This document shows positions 40,777 to 55,800 of a stretch of DNA of 64,000 bases, one piece after another. A program made the position numbers and the translations under genes. The stretch is from NCBI GenBank assembly GCA_034670405.1, contig JAXDDX010000143.1, positions 530,501 through 594,500 of the forward strand. The letters run 5' to 3'. A model generated the notes under the pieces. The model was not told the origin of the DNA, did not search any database, and worked only from the letters and a program-made list of their open reading frames with translations. The stretch is from Hoplostethus atlanticus. Lineage: Eukaryota > Chordata > Actinopteri > Trachichthyiformes > Trachichthyidae. Position 1 is the stretch's first letter. Each line of letters begins with the position of its first letter.

Positions 40777-43700
40777 CAGGGAAGCTGGTTGTCATGGAAG
40801 AGTTTTGCAGCTGCAGAAACCTTGAAACCCTTCCTATGCGTCCTTACACGTTGGCGGTCTCCCCTCCGAGATTTAGGACGTCTGACACCTCTTACCCTCC
40901 CTGTGGATTTTACCTACGAGCCCCGGCCTGCCGTGACGGGGGGGGCACGAGCGTTGTAGAATTTACAGGGTGATGTTATAGGGCCATTTGGTGAAGCGCC
41001 AGGAAGCGTAGACGGACAAGTCTAGGAGACAGAACAGGACCGGAGGGCATGATGGCGTTTTGTGCATTGTTTAAAATGCATCTCTGGCTGCGTTCACGGT
41101 GCAGCTGAAAAAGTCCGGATTCACATTTCTTTCCACACGCGTGACACGGATCCGATCTGGACCACACGGGTCTGTAAATCGATTGACGATTGACACGATT
41201 CAGATGTGAGCAGCAATGTGGAACTGAGCATGAAGACCTACGGTGTAGTTAGTTAGAGACAACACACATTTGTGGTACTTTTCAAGGCAGCGTATATTAG
41301 AAAAACACACGTTGTGCCAATGTGTTGCAATTAACGTCACTGGATGTGTTGCGTCTCCTCTGGACAGTATCTAGTGCATTCGATCATCACGCTGTAAACC
41401 ATGCGGATCCCAAACCCCGCCCCGCCTCGTCACCGTACCTCCTCAGGTGTCATGGTGTCTGACAGGGGAGGCGGCGAAGGCTCCTGCAGACAAAAAGGGG
41501 GAGAGACAGACGAGAGATGAGACATGTTTGCGAATGATTTGAGAAGAACAGCCTCCGTCACTCCCGTCGCTCGAACCGGGAGAGAAGATGTCACCTCTAC
41601 GTCTGGGAAGCCTCTTATGAATCTTACATGAGAGAGGAGGAGGAGGAGGGGAAGGAACTCAGAAAACAAAACCCATTTCATATTGCCTCAATAAAAGTGC
41701 AATCAGTGATATCGTCGGTCGGAGTACTCAGATTACTCAACAGTTACTTCTGGATTGCCGCGCCTCCATACTTTGTAGATGTTGTGTAGATAATGTTTCC
41801 CTGTCTATAATCTGACAACCAAAATACGTTTTCTACCCTCAAGAAGTACATGTAATGACTTATTTCTCCACGAGTATCCGGGATTGGATTACTGTCTCTT
41901 CTGCAGTAATCCATTACTTTCCGTCGTAACTGACATTATGAAACCAAATGTATGAACAACATTTCCCTTGTTCCCCCGTCTAGACCGGGTGTCAGCGGCC
42001 GTCCTTGAAACCGTAATAACGACGTTGCTCTGCTCCCGGAGACGGCGGCTGCCAGATGCAGTTGAGATATTTTTACAAGCACCTTGGTTTTTTTTTTTTT
42101 TTTTTCCATCTCACTTGCACACGTCAGTAATTGTGTCTCTTCATTCTGCAATATTTGTATCACCTTGCTGGTGTGTTTTATCGCCGTGCAGCTAAATATA
42201 AGGTGTCTGCAAGTTTGATCATGTTAAATTTAAGACTTTTTAAGAGCTTTTCAATGCCACCAACTCACTCAATTCAACAATGGAAATGCTTTATTTAACT
42301 GTAGTCAAGACAATGCATGACCTTGAGAGTGGATCATATCATTCAAGGCATTTTAAGACAGGACCTGTCTAAATAAACTAAACACTGACACTATTACACC
42401 AGCCAAGTAGACATTATTATTCTCAAGATCAATGTTTGGTTACCTGCCATCACTCTAACAGCCACAGCCAAAACCCACCAGAACTTGGCTTGGTGGTTTG
42501 TTGCAATTTCCCTTCCTGTGTCCATTTCAAATCGGAGGCTGCAGAGTTTAGGCTCGCTGCCGAAAACAGTGACTCCAGAAGTGAGTAAAGAGCGCTGGGC
42601 ACGACAGAAATCAAATTCTAATCTTACAAGCATATGCTCGTAGAAACAGATACCATGAATGGAGGATGCTGCAGGAGAGACAGCCGACTGATCTCTGAGG
42701 ACTGGGAGACAGTGGTGGATTCAAGATAAATGCATATCTGCCTGAATAGAAAGCAGGCGGCGTAATGAAAAATTCATTACCACGCAGAATAACGGATAAA
42801 TATTTATATTCTGTGCTTGCCAATGTGAAGATATGGTGTCGGGACGGATGGGGACAATTTACATTACAATGCTTCAGTACACTTAGCCGCCATGCTGTGT
42901 CTGAATAACTCTGGAGACTGGAGAGAGAGTATAGTACACATGGAGACATAACACAGGGGGAGGAGTCTATAGTACACATGGAGACATAATACAGGGGGAG
43001 GAGTCTATAATACACATGGAGACATGATACAGGGGGAGGAGTCTATAATACACATGGAGACATGACACAGGGGGAGGAGTCTATAATACACATGGAGACA
43101 TGACACAGGGGGAGGAGTCTATAATACACATGAAGACATAATCCAGGGGGAGGAGTCTATAATACACATGGAGACATGACACAGGGGGAGGAGTCTATAA
43201 TACACATGAAGACATAATACAGGGGGAGGAGTCTATAATACACATGGAGACATAATACAGGGGGAGGAGTCTATAATACACATGGAGACATGACACAGGG
43301 GGAGGAGTCTATAGTACACATGGAGACATAATACAGGGGGAGGAGTCTATAATACACATGGAGACATAATACAGGGGGAGGAGTCTATAATACACATGGA
43401 GACATAATACAGGCGGAGGAGTCTATAATACACATGAAGACATAATACAGGGGGAGGAGTCTATAATACACATGGAGACATAATACAGGGGGAGGAGTCT
43501 ATAATACACATGAAGACATAATACAGGGGGAGGAGTCTATAATACACATGAAGACATAATACAGGCGGAGGAGTCTATAATACACATGAAGACATAATAC
43601 AGGGGGAGGAGTCTATAATACACATGGAGACATGATACAGGGGGAGGAGTCTATAATACACATGGAGACATAATACAGGCGGAGGAGTCTATAATACACA

Positions 43701-44146
43701 TGGAGACATAATACAGGGGGAGGAGTCTATAATACACATGAAGACATAATACAGGGGGAGGAGTCTATAATACACATGGAGACATAATACAGGGGGAGGA
43801 GTCTATAATACACATGAAGACATAATACAGGGGGAGGAGTCTATAATACACATGGAGACATGATACAAGGGGAGGAGTCTATAATACACATGGAGACATG
43901 ATACAGGGGGAGGAGTCTATAATACACATGGAGACATGATACAGGGGGAGGAGTCTATAATACACATGGAGACATAATACAAGGGGGAGGAGTCTATAAT
44001 ACACATAATGCACTGACATGTGGAAACACAACGATGTAAACAAGGACTCCAGTATCACTGAACAAATGCTGCATATACATGTACTCTGTTTGTATATGTG
44101 CATATACACTCAAACATGCATGTGAGTGCACAGACAAACACACAGA

Positions 44147-44199
<53 letters not shown>

Positions 44200-47100
44200 G
44201 TGACTGCCCCTCTGCCTGTCTGTCCTTAGGAGTGAAGAGATTCCTGAGTGTTTTCCTCACAGACTGGAGAGGGCCCTTGTCTGAGAGAGGGAGAGAGAGA
44301 TGGAGAGGGTGGGGGGGGGAGAGAGAGGGAGAAGTGGGTGAAAGACAATAAATGATCCAAATGCAGCGTTCGAGAGACTTTTGGAGAGGAAACAAAAAGC
44401 TGCAGATGGAGGTTGTGAGACTCCAACAGCCCAGCTGACCTCACACTGCGGTTGCCTGGATACCACTTCACCGGGAGGCGGTGTGGTGTTGGATGTGATA
44501 GGCTGTTGAGGAATTTGGGGCCACAATAGACACACACAGGCCATCTGGGCTAACCTGCTGCCAGTCTCTCTCAGCACTGCAAAGTTATGAACTCTCACCG
44601 CTCGACGTTCTGTTGGCAGCCAAGTATGTCGAGTCGGCGTGGCTAGCGCTGCGACAGGCTAACAGAGATGCTAAATAGATGACTCACTAAAAGACGGGTT
44701 AAGATAATATGCTTGGAAGCCATCTTGCTAGCACTGCTACCAGTCTCTCTTTATGCCTGTTAGCATCACCTTGGTTCACTAGACGTAGCCTGGGTGGGAT
44801 CTATGATCTATGGTTGCTGCTGCGCTGTAGGGGATCACATGATCCTCCTCAACATTAGATCCATTCCCAGGTTTTGACCCGTCATGCTCACTGACACTGG
44901 TCAGCCTCAGCATACAGACCATCTGGGCCGTGGCTGAAAGTTTAGTCATAACAGTTGACATGTTTGTCCCCTGTGGTCGGAGGTGGGGGGTTGGGGGGGT
45001 CATATTGATTCCTTGAGACAAGACTCTGCTCACTGTGGAGACGTAGTGATGGGATTTCTCTCTGCTCTGACAGCCTGAACGTCACATTTGACAGACTGGG
45101 TCAAACAGGAGAGGGAACTTTTCATTTTACGCTTTGAGCTTGCTGAGGTATGAGTCACTGTAAAACCACACAAATCCTCCATCCATCCATCCAGACTATC
45201 ATCCATCTAGTCATTAGACTTGTTTTCATCACTGTGATGCCATGTAGGATAGTAAAGATAAATAAGTAATGTTTCTATTGATTGATAAGTTACCCAACAC
45301 TGAATGGCCCACCCATCTGTACATCCTGGTTTAAGAGTACAGGGGACGGCCCCGACAGATCCTGGGCATCGGTGGAAAACCACCAGAGCACCAAGGAAGA
45401 GAAAAGGCTCGGGTTATCACTAGTTCAGCTCAGAAGCTGAATTCAACTCAAGCGGGGAAAAACGTTTTAACTCACTCAAAGTAATAATAATTGATGGCGT
45501 GCTTCAGTGTCGCCGAAATACAGCAGAAGAGAGAAACTGCTCTTGAATTATGGAATAACTTTGAAACCTGGAGGAGCCTGGAGAGAGCGAGGGCAGCAGC
45601 GGGAGGTGGAGAGAATAATCAAGCATACCATGATTAACGGACCAGCCTGGCATCATGCTGACCTGAGACAGAGCTGGGCATGCTATTGGGCTGCAGCAAC
45701 AGTTAGCAAGTGATTCTGTCGAGATGTATGAAGAGTTTCAATCCAAAAGGTGAAAAAGAGTGAAACCTTCTCTCACTGAAACAAAACTCAAACAGTTTAT
45801 GGTAAGAAAACCAGGTAACTTAAGTCCTGGGTGAACAACATGATAGCTGTCTTATAGACTGGACCCTCTATATTTTACAGGTAGTGGAAAAATGAACTGT
45901 CATTGTCTTTAGTTGCTTGACTGTCTAGGGTTGGAGCCTATCCCAGCATGCATTGGGCAGAAGGCAGGGCAACACTGTGGACAGGTCATCAGTCCATCAC
46001 AGGGAGGATATAATGTACATATAGTGGTTTTCAAAATAATGCTTGACTCCATCCACAGTGAATTAAGAGACTCACCAGCAGCAGCGGTGGTGGTGTGGTT
46101 GGAGGACGGCTCCGGGGCTTTAGGGGCCGGCAGGGGGCCGTTCCTCTCCTCCTGCACCGGGCTGGCCTGCAGAGGACGCCAAAATAAGAGCTTTACTCTA
46201 AACGGAAAAGGCACTTTTAGGGGATAGACTGTAACTTACATCCTTGGTTGATAAAAAGACGACACTTCAACAGACACATTGAATGCTGAACTTGAGGAAA
46301 TGTTTTTTGTTTTTCAAAAATGGGTATATTGTGTTTTGAAATGAAAGCATTCAGAGTTTCAAGACTCTCCCAGTGATGAAGGTCGGTGAGCGTCAACACC
46401 TTGTTCTCAAGCCAGCAGTATTACTACTCCAGTATTGTGATTTGTTACCTCTTCACTAGACGTTTCTGTTGGATCTCTGTCCTAGCTAGCTAGCTGATTC
46501 ATCTCTATTGTGAAAATGTGACTATTGTTTGTGCCAATTACAGGCCACCGTAGCTCGGGGGGTGGGGGGATGCAGGCTGTAGCAGAGATCTGTCGACCCA
46601 CTGGTCACCGACAGAGGGCGAAGTCAGTTAACGCACCTTTAAAAGGCCGATGCTGCCTTACCGGACCTCAGAGTGGAGAATGGCGGTCCGGAGACAGAGC
46701 GAGAGAGAGGGGTGACATGCAACATGACTGCTGAGGCTCAGGGCGCTTCCACGGGAAAAACAACTTGGTGGCTTGGATATAAAGGTGACACTCTCAGACC
46801 CACCTTCTCCCCCTCCTCCTCTTCCTCGTCGTCTACGAAGGCGAAGGACTCCCAGCTGTGTTTGGCACACTGGTTCTGCTGCTGTAGACTTCGGCCCTGC
46901 AGCCACATCCAGGGAAACAGATCACTGGAGTACAATAGTGACGTCAATACCAACTCTATGGTTAAGACCTCAAAAGAATGACTGTGATACCACGCCAAAC
47001 AGGAAATCAACCTGAGAACAACCACTGTGCTTTGTTGAACCGGTTGTGTTCCCACTGTTGAATTGGGCAGATTGATTCATTCAACCTATTAAAGTCTGGA

Positions 47101-50100
47101 GGAGTCATTGAGGTTACAACGATGTCGAGGTAACAAAGTTAAAGAAAAGAGAAAGAAAGTACTAGTAATTACAATCATACAATAATAAAGAAACAAATGA
47201 AACAAGAAAATAATTTAAAAAATAAAAATAATCTGTGAAAACTATTTTGCCCTTCCTGTTTTACCTCGGCTCATATCAGCCCTCTGGAGTAACAAGTTGG
47301 ACATGTTTATTCCAGAAGCCACACCCCCCAAATGAATAAATGATTTCCCCCGATATGTTCCTCCAGATATGATGAATAACCATGATGTTGATGCTTTGAT
47401 GTTTTAATGCTCTTTAGGAACGATAAATGTTTGATAAATGAGCCACGAGGTCACATCAAATAAAGACACATCCATCTAGTTGTAGAACAGGGCTACAGCA
47501 GTGCTCTTCTCATCATCTACCATCATCAAACCAGAAGAAGACGGAGGTGAAACACATTAATCACTCCAATTCGGTAGATTAAAGATATTTAATCACATTA
47601 TATGGATGATCTGAAGCCTCTCGGTGTGCGGTGGAGCAGGAGTAATAGTTCTCGTTTTGACCTTGGTGTTAAACTGGTTTACACCGTGTCTTTCACCAGT
47701 ATCACCAAGCAGATTCATAAGAGAGAAGCTGCCTGGCACAACTCTCTCTCTCTCTCTCTCATTGATCGCGTGGGCCGGCCTCTTTTCATTTTAAGCTAAA
47801 TTATATCCGGGTGGGCAAATAGTGAGAAGGACCACCCTGCGTCTAAATGCCCATAGGTTCGATCCCAGCCAATGTGTGTCCATCAAAAGCCACATATTCT
47901 GTCGAAGTGTCCTTGAGCAAGACACCGAACCCCGGCCTGCTCTGGACACCAGCATCAGCTAAACGCCAAAACTGTAAATTGAGATCAATTATACTCAGAA
48001 GTAGTTTTCTAAAAAGGGCGTGGTCTCTCCGTGTCCTCACCTGCATCAGGATCCGCCTCTCTGGCGACAACCACCAATCACAGAGCGCCAGCAGCTCCAG
48101 CCTGTCGATGCTGCCCAATAGGATCATAGAATCTGGAACCAGGAAGGAGAATCACTGAGGCCATCATGCAGAGTTTGGTAGTGGCTTGACGGTCACGGTG
48201 AACCGAGACTCTAAGGTTAGACTTATTTGATCTCGTGAATCAGCCAGAGATGTAATTTGATACTACATTTACAAATAACAACATTTCACATTACATAAAG
48301 ATTTAAACATTTTCTTTGATGGCAAAGCTCAAGTAAGTCTAAATCTTTTTTTTACCTTTTGAGTCGACCAGTGGGATTGATTTGAGCGAGGTGGAGTCCA
48401 GCAGGTGTATGACTTCCCTGTAGGTGGAGTGGGAGGAGATGAACTTCACCTTCCTCACCATGATGTCCTCCACAAAGATGGTGTACTGGCTGCAGGACGG
48501 ACAGATGGAAGAAGCAGGGCATCAAAACCAGGAAAATACCTCTGCACTCCTTCTACCGTTCACTAGCTCTTTCCCTTGCACTTCTCTCTGATAATTCTAG
48601 TGTGTTCTGATGTGGACCTGGTTGAAGCCAGTGGAATAAAGGCAGAAACACACTGATGTTTTTATAAACCACCTGTTGTTTTTAATCTCACCTACACAGA
48701 CGAGCACCCTGCTGTGAAAAGGTGAACTGTTTGATTTGTGGTCCACGCTGCGACAGTAAGAGACTGTAAAACTGCAAACAGGGAGGGATGTATTTGCTCA
48801 ACCAATCACAGCTCAGGGCTCAGGTGTTACAACAGGACGTGTTTGCCTGCTTGTTGCATTCACCAGGACAGTTGGTTGAGCAGGTTGCGTCGGTGGCAAA
48901 CCTCCCAAAAAAAAGCCGAATCGGTGTTGAGCGTTTGCCAGAAGAAGACATCGCGGAACATCGGGTGTGTCGGGCTACCAACCAACCTGATGTGTCTGAA
49001 GCCGAGCTCCGGCAGGTAGGGCAGCTTCTTCACCTGGATGATGGAGTCGTAGAGGGAGGGCTGCAGCCCCTGGGCCACCATGTTGGCCAGGATCACCGCC
49101 ACCATCATGGGCAGGATGTGGGAGATCTGGCCCGTCAGCTCGAAGCAGATCACCGCTGTGGACACCGTGTGAGTCACCGCACCGGTCAAAGCAGCTGCTC
49201 CTGTCAGGGAGGGAGGAGGGAGGAGGGGGGAGGGGTGAGGGGGGAGGGAAGGGTGAGGGATGAGATGAGAGTTTGTTCCTGTTTTTTTAATGCATCAACG
49301 TCACCGAGTCAAATTCCTTGTATGTGCGAATGTACTTGGCCAATAAATTTGATTCTGACTGGGGGAGGGAAGGAAAGGTTAAAAGAGGAGAGAGAGAGAT
49401 GGGAGAAGGATTGGGAAAGGGGACGGGATGGAGGGAGGAGGGGGAGGAGGGAGGGAGATGGAGAGCAGGGTGAGGAGGAAATGGACGAGGCAAGGCGGAG
49501 CATGGGGGGGGGGTCGATAGGGGGACAGGGAGATGAAGACGAGACGGGAGCTTGGTGAAAGGGTTCTGAAGTGAAACTAGATTGATAAGGAGGTAAGACA
49601 GCCAACAAAGGTCAAAGGTGAAATAAGTGGGGAGAGAGATGATAAAGAGAGAGAGAGACTGAGATAGAGAGAAGGTGTATCAGCATCCGGAGGTCTCCAG
49701 AATGACAACAGAGAGAAAGATAAAAGGATGAAAGACAGGAAAGGCAGGAGAGGAAAGGAGGGAAGGCAAGGAGGGAAGAAAGGAGGGGTTGAGGGAGTGA
49801 GAGAGAGGAGGGATGGATTTGTAGGGCAACATGAGGGGATTGAAGAAAGGCCACGTTTCTGGGTCAACGACCGAGGCGACGGCGGAGGGAACGCATGCTG
49901 ACATTTCCCTGTCAGAGCAAAGAGACCACATGCTCTGACGGACAGGAGGGAGGGGAGGGAGGAAGAGGGAGGAAGAGGAGGGGCGGGTGGAACCAACGAA
50001 GAGAGGGGGGAAGAGGAAGATTAGGTGGGGAGGACAACTTGACAACTAGTGACAACTCCAGGGCAGGAGAGGTTGACAGGAAAGGAGGGGGAGGCAGAAA

Positions 50101-52389
50101 TGGGAGAGAAGGAAGAAGATAAGGGAAGTGACAACAGAGGAGGGAGAGGACAACTTGAGGGCACGGGAGGTTGGCAGTAGAGGAGGAAGAGGAGGAGGAG
50201 GAGGAGGAGGAGGGGAGGCAGCTTGACAACTAGGGTTCGACTGGTACCAAAGCCATCGAAGGCTTTGTGCTGATCTTCAATGTCTTTACATTTTACACTT
50301 TTCATGCCAGAAAATCCCCGCAAAATTACAAGCATCCAGTTTGTATTTGCCTCAGAAAGCCAGAAGCAGCTTCTGAGTCAATATCAGCACCTGGACTTAT
50401 CACCGCATCAAAAATAAACCTGCCTAACATGGTGGCATTTAGATCATTCAAGACTGCTTCAGGCTTTTTTTAAAGGGGCCAGTGGAAAAGAAGGAGAAGG
50501 AGGAGCGCAAAGAGGAGGTGGAGGAGGAAGAGGAGGAAGAGAGGGAGACTAACCGATGACGGCGTACCCTCCGGGGATGATGCGGTACAGGATGCCGTCG
50601 AACACGATCCCGTGAGGAAACAGGGTGGCCATGATCTCCCCCACCAGCCTGCCGAACGCAGCACCTACATGAGGGGGGGAGGGGGGGGGGTCCAACAGTC
50701 CCACAACAAAAACAAGGGATGAATTTGAAATGACTAAAAACAGAAACATCAATGATCAATCGATATGATCAATAATAAATGTTGATCTGCAATATGAACG
50801 CTAATGGAAAGGAGAGAAGGAAGGAGTTGATCCTCTTCAGTAAAGACCGAGACAAACGCCATTGGCTCTTTGTGACAGGGAGCAACAGGGCTTCTGGGAA
50901 ATGTGGTCTTCATTTTGAGAAACACTGGCACTAACAGGGCACGGAGGCCACCTCACAGCAGGAAGGTCCTGGTCCAGGTCCAGGTCCTGGTCCAGGTCCT
51001 GGTCCTGGTCCTGGTCCTGGTCCTGGTCCTTCCACTAACAATACGACGTGAGAGACAGATGCTGCCAGTTCTTCAACCATGCTCTCCACTTGTTTACACC
51101 GAGGGTTCAATTCATTTGACAATGATATTGATGTTTTAAAATGCTACACATAGCACCTTAAAGTTCATTACTCAATATTTTAAAAACTAAGCTGATGTCC
51201 TCTAAAACCCATAAAAGGAGCTCATAAGGAAAAAAATACTTCCAGAAATATAAATATATTTTTTTCTCATTTCTCATCCAGTCTGCAGTAATACATTCAT
51301 AATACATCACTACTGTCACGGGACAAAGGAACAGCATTACGGTGCTCATCTCTTTCTTGAGTCTCATGGTCCTGAATGAACAAACTAAAACTCCATTAAA
51401 AACCATCAATGAGAAAATAAGCATCGGTTTCAGAATTCTTACTTTTTAGGTGTGATAAGCAACACACATGGCTGAAATATGAAAAAAAAAAATAGTATTC
51501 AGTATAAAAGTATTCAGATGGCGTCCTTGTAAAACCACAGAAAAACAAAACCGCAACATGACTCAACATATCTGAGTAAAAGGTCAAGCTGGATCGGAGT
51601 TACTAAAAACATGAACAGCAATTCTTAAAATGTTGATTTGAATAATAATAAACGTTGCTGTGCAATGTGAATGTTAATGGATGGAAGAAACTGAACCTGA
51701 AACATGAGAATACTGGTATTACTGCAATTCTATAATATTAATTTAAAACATTAAGATGAAGAAAGTTCAGTAACAGCGTCATCGTAACCCTGCAGCCCTG
51801 ATTCAGGACCAGTGATGCTAACGCTAACTGATGATGTCACTGTTGAAGTGTTGGTGCTCACCCAGTATGAAGACGGGCATGAAGGCCCCAGAGGGAATGG
51901 GCATGGTGGTGGCCACGGCGGACATCCAGAACTGCAGAAGAAGAAATGTGAAACCAGACGACGCTAGAACTAACAGAAGAAGAAACCTTGAGTGATCTTA
52001 AGTGGCTGGTAGCTCGGTGTGTCCCGCTCTGCCTCATCACTGATAGTCACCATCAAATAGTCAGTAAGTCAGCAAGCAGCAGCCCGGTCACATAGGACAG
52101 GTCTTTGAACGCACCTCCACCTTTTTCCAGTTATTTTCAATGGTTTGGTCACGGCAGGCGTGTCTACTCTAAACTATGTGCCTCATGGATGTGGTGCCTT
52201 TCGGGACGCTGCCCTGGGAGCCCTTGAGCAAGGCAGCTTTAGCAGACTGGAGCTGAGGAAGACTGTGGTGGTACTGGGTGAGAGTGTTTGTCTCCAAACT
52301 CTTTGTGTACCCATGAAAATGGCATTTAAAATAGCTTGTGTAATGATACGCTGAGCTCATCAGAGATAATGACTACCTGTACAATATTT

Positions 52390-52459
<70 letters not shown>

Positions 52460-52710
52460 CTTCACCAGCATCCCCGCAGCGGCACACCCATGCTGGGTTT
52501 CTCATTTTGTTTTGAAGGGATCGGTGAGGAACACTAGATTCTACACATCATCTCACTTGAGAACTTAATTACTACGCTACAACATTAAAACACATCAGTA
52601 TGTCTTTCACAGGGTGGGGGAGGGAGGGAGGGGGAGAGAGAGAGAGCGAGAGAGAGAGAGGGGGAGAGAAGGGAGAGACAGAGAGACAGGGAGAGAGAGA
52701 GAGAGAGAGA

Positions 52711-52758
<48 letters not shown>

Positions 52759-52759
52759 C

Positions 52760-52811
<52 letters not shown>

Positions 52812-55800
52812 GTGCCAGGCAGCTTCTCTCTTAGTTGTGATTGTTCAGCTGAGAGATATAAAGACTCAAGCTGCAGTATGACAGGAAGTGGCTTCTCAAC
52901 TTCATCTTCTATCTTTTCTTTACAGTTGGGAGAGAGAGACCGGGGTTAAAGGTCAACACCAGAGAGAGAGACCGGGGTTAGAGGTCAGTACCAGAGAGAG
53001 ACCGGGGTTAAAGGTCAACACCAGAGAGAGAGACCGGGGTTAGAGGTCAGTACCAGCGAGAGACCGGGGTTAGAGGTCGACACCAGAGAGAGAGACCGGG
53101 GTTAAAGGTCAACACCAGAGAGAGAGACCGGGGTTAGAGGTCGACACCAGAGAGAGACCGGGGTTAGAGGTCAACACTAGAGAGAGACCGGGGTTAGAGG
53201 TCAACACCAGAGAGAGAGACCGGGGTTAAAGGTCAACACTAGAGAGAGAGACCGGGGTTAGAGGTCAGCACCAGAGAGAGACCGGGTTAGAGGTCAGTAC
53301 CAGAGAGAGACCGGGATTAGAGGTCGACACCAGAGAGAGACCGGGGTTAGAGGTCAACACCAGAGAGAGAGACCGGGGTTAAAGGTCAACACTAGAGAGA
53401 GAGACCGGGGTTAGAGGTCAACACCAGAGAGAGAGACCGGGGTTAGAGGTCAGTACCAGCGAGAGACCGGGGTTAGAGGTCAACACCAGAGAGAGAGACC
53501 GGGGTTAGAGGTCGACACCAGAGAGAGAGACCGGGGTTAAAGGTCAACACTAGAGAGAGAGACCGGGGTTAGAGGTCAACACCAGAGAGAGAGACCGGGG
53601 TTAGAGGTCAGTACCAGCGAGAGACCGGGGTTAGAGGTCAACACCAGAGAGAGAGACCGGGGTTAGAGGTCGACACCAGAGAGAGAGACCGGGGTTAAAG
53701 GTCAACACCAGAGAGAGAGACCGGGGTTAGAGGTCAACACCAGAGAGAGAGACCGGGGTTAGAGGTCGACACCAGAGAGAGACCGGGGTTAGAGGTCAAC
53801 ACCAGAGAGAGAGACCGGGGTTAAAGGTCAACACCAGAGAGAGAGACCGGGGTTAGAGGTCGACACCAGAGAGAGACCGGGGTTAGAGGTCAACACCAGA
53901 GAGAGAGACCGGGGTTAAAGGTCAACACCAGAGAGAGAGACCGGGGTTAGAGGTCAACACCAGAGAGAGAGACCGGGGTTAGAGGTCGACACCAGAGAGA
54001 GACCGGGGTTAGAGGTCAACACCAGAGAGAGAGACCGGGGTTAAAGGTCAACACCAGAGAGAGAGACCGGGGTTAGAGGTCGACACCAGAGAGAGACCGG
54101 GGTTAGAGGTCAACACCAGAGAGAGAGACCGGGGTTAAAGGTCAACACCAGAGAGAGACCGGGGTTAGAGGTCAGCACCAGAGAGAGACCGAGTTAGAGG
54201 TCAGTACCAGAGAGAGACCGGGGTTAGAGGTCGACACCAGAGAAAGACTGGGGTTAGAGGTCAGCACCAGAGAGAGACCGGGATTAGAGGTCGACACCAG
54301 AGAGAGACCGGGGTTAGAGGTCAGTACCAGAGAGACTGGGGTTAGAGGTCGACACCAGAGAGAGACCGGGGTTAGAGGTCGACACCAGAGAGAGAGACCG
54401 GGGTTAGAGGTCAGTACCAGAGAGAGAGACCGGGGGTTAGAGGTCAGTACCAGAGAGAGACCGGGGTTAGAGGTCAGTACCAGAGAGAGACCGGGGTTAG
54501 AGGTCGACACCAGAGAGAGACCGGGGTTAGAGGTCGACACCAGAGAGAGACCGGGGTTAGAGGTCAGTACCAGAGAGAGAGACCGGGGGTTAGAGGTCAG
54601 TACCAGAGAGAGACCGGGGTTAGAGGTCAACACCAGAGAGAGACCGGGGGTTAGAGGTCAGTACCAGAGAGAGACCGGGGTTAGAGGTCAGTACCAGAGA
54701 GAGACCGGGGGTTAGAGGTCAGTACCAGAGAGAGACCGGGGTTAGAGGTCGACACCAGAGAGAGACCGGGGTTAGAGGTCGACACCAGAGAGAGAGACCG
54801 GGGTTAGAGGTCAGTACCAGAGAGAGACCGGGGTTAGAGGTCGACACCAGAGAGAGACCGGGGTTAGAGGTCGACACCAGAGAGAGAGACCGGGGTTAGA
54901 GGTCAACACCAGAGAGAGAGACCGGGGTTAGAGGTCAGTACCAGAGAGAGACCGGGGTTAAAGGTCAACACCAGAGAGAGAGACCGGGGTTAGAGGTCAG
55001 TACCAGCGAGAGACCGGGGTTAGAGGTCGACACCAGAGAGAGAGACCGGGGTTAAAGGTCAACACCAGAGAGAGAGACCGGGGTTAGAGGTCGACACCAG
55101 AGAGAGACCGGGGTTAAAGGTCAACACTAGAGAGAGAGACCGGGGTTAGAGGTCAGCACCAGAGAGAGACCGGGTTAGAGGTCAGTACCAGAGAGAGACC
55201 GGGATTAGAGGTCGACACCAGAGAGAGACCGGGGTTAGAGGTCAACACCAGAGAGAGAGACCGGGGTTAAAGGTCAACACTAGAGAGAGAGACCGGGGTT
55301 AGAGGTCAACACCAGAGAGAGAGACCGGGGTTAGAGGTCAGTACCAGCGAGAGACCGGGGTTAGAGGTCAACACCAGAGAGAGAGACCGGGGTTAGAGGT
55401 CGACACCAGAGAGAGAGACCGGGGTTAAAGGTCAACACTAGAGAGAGAGACCGGGGTTAGAGGTCAACACCAGAGAGAGAGACCGGGGTTAGAGGTCAGT
55501 ACCAGCGAGAGACCGGGGTTAGAGGTCAACACCAGAGAGAGAGACCGGGGTTAGAGGTCGACACCAGAGAGAGAGACCGGGGTTAAAGGTCAACACCAGA
55601 GAGAGAGACCGGGGTTAGAGGTCAACACCAGAGAGAGAGACCGGGGTTAGAGGTCGACACCAGAGAGAGACCGGGGTTAGAGGTCAACACCAGAGAGAGA
55701 GACCGGGGTTAAAGGTCAACACCAGAGAGAGAGACCGGGGTTAGAGGTCGACACCAGAGAGAGACCGGGGTTAGAGGTCAACACCAGAGAGAGAGACCGG

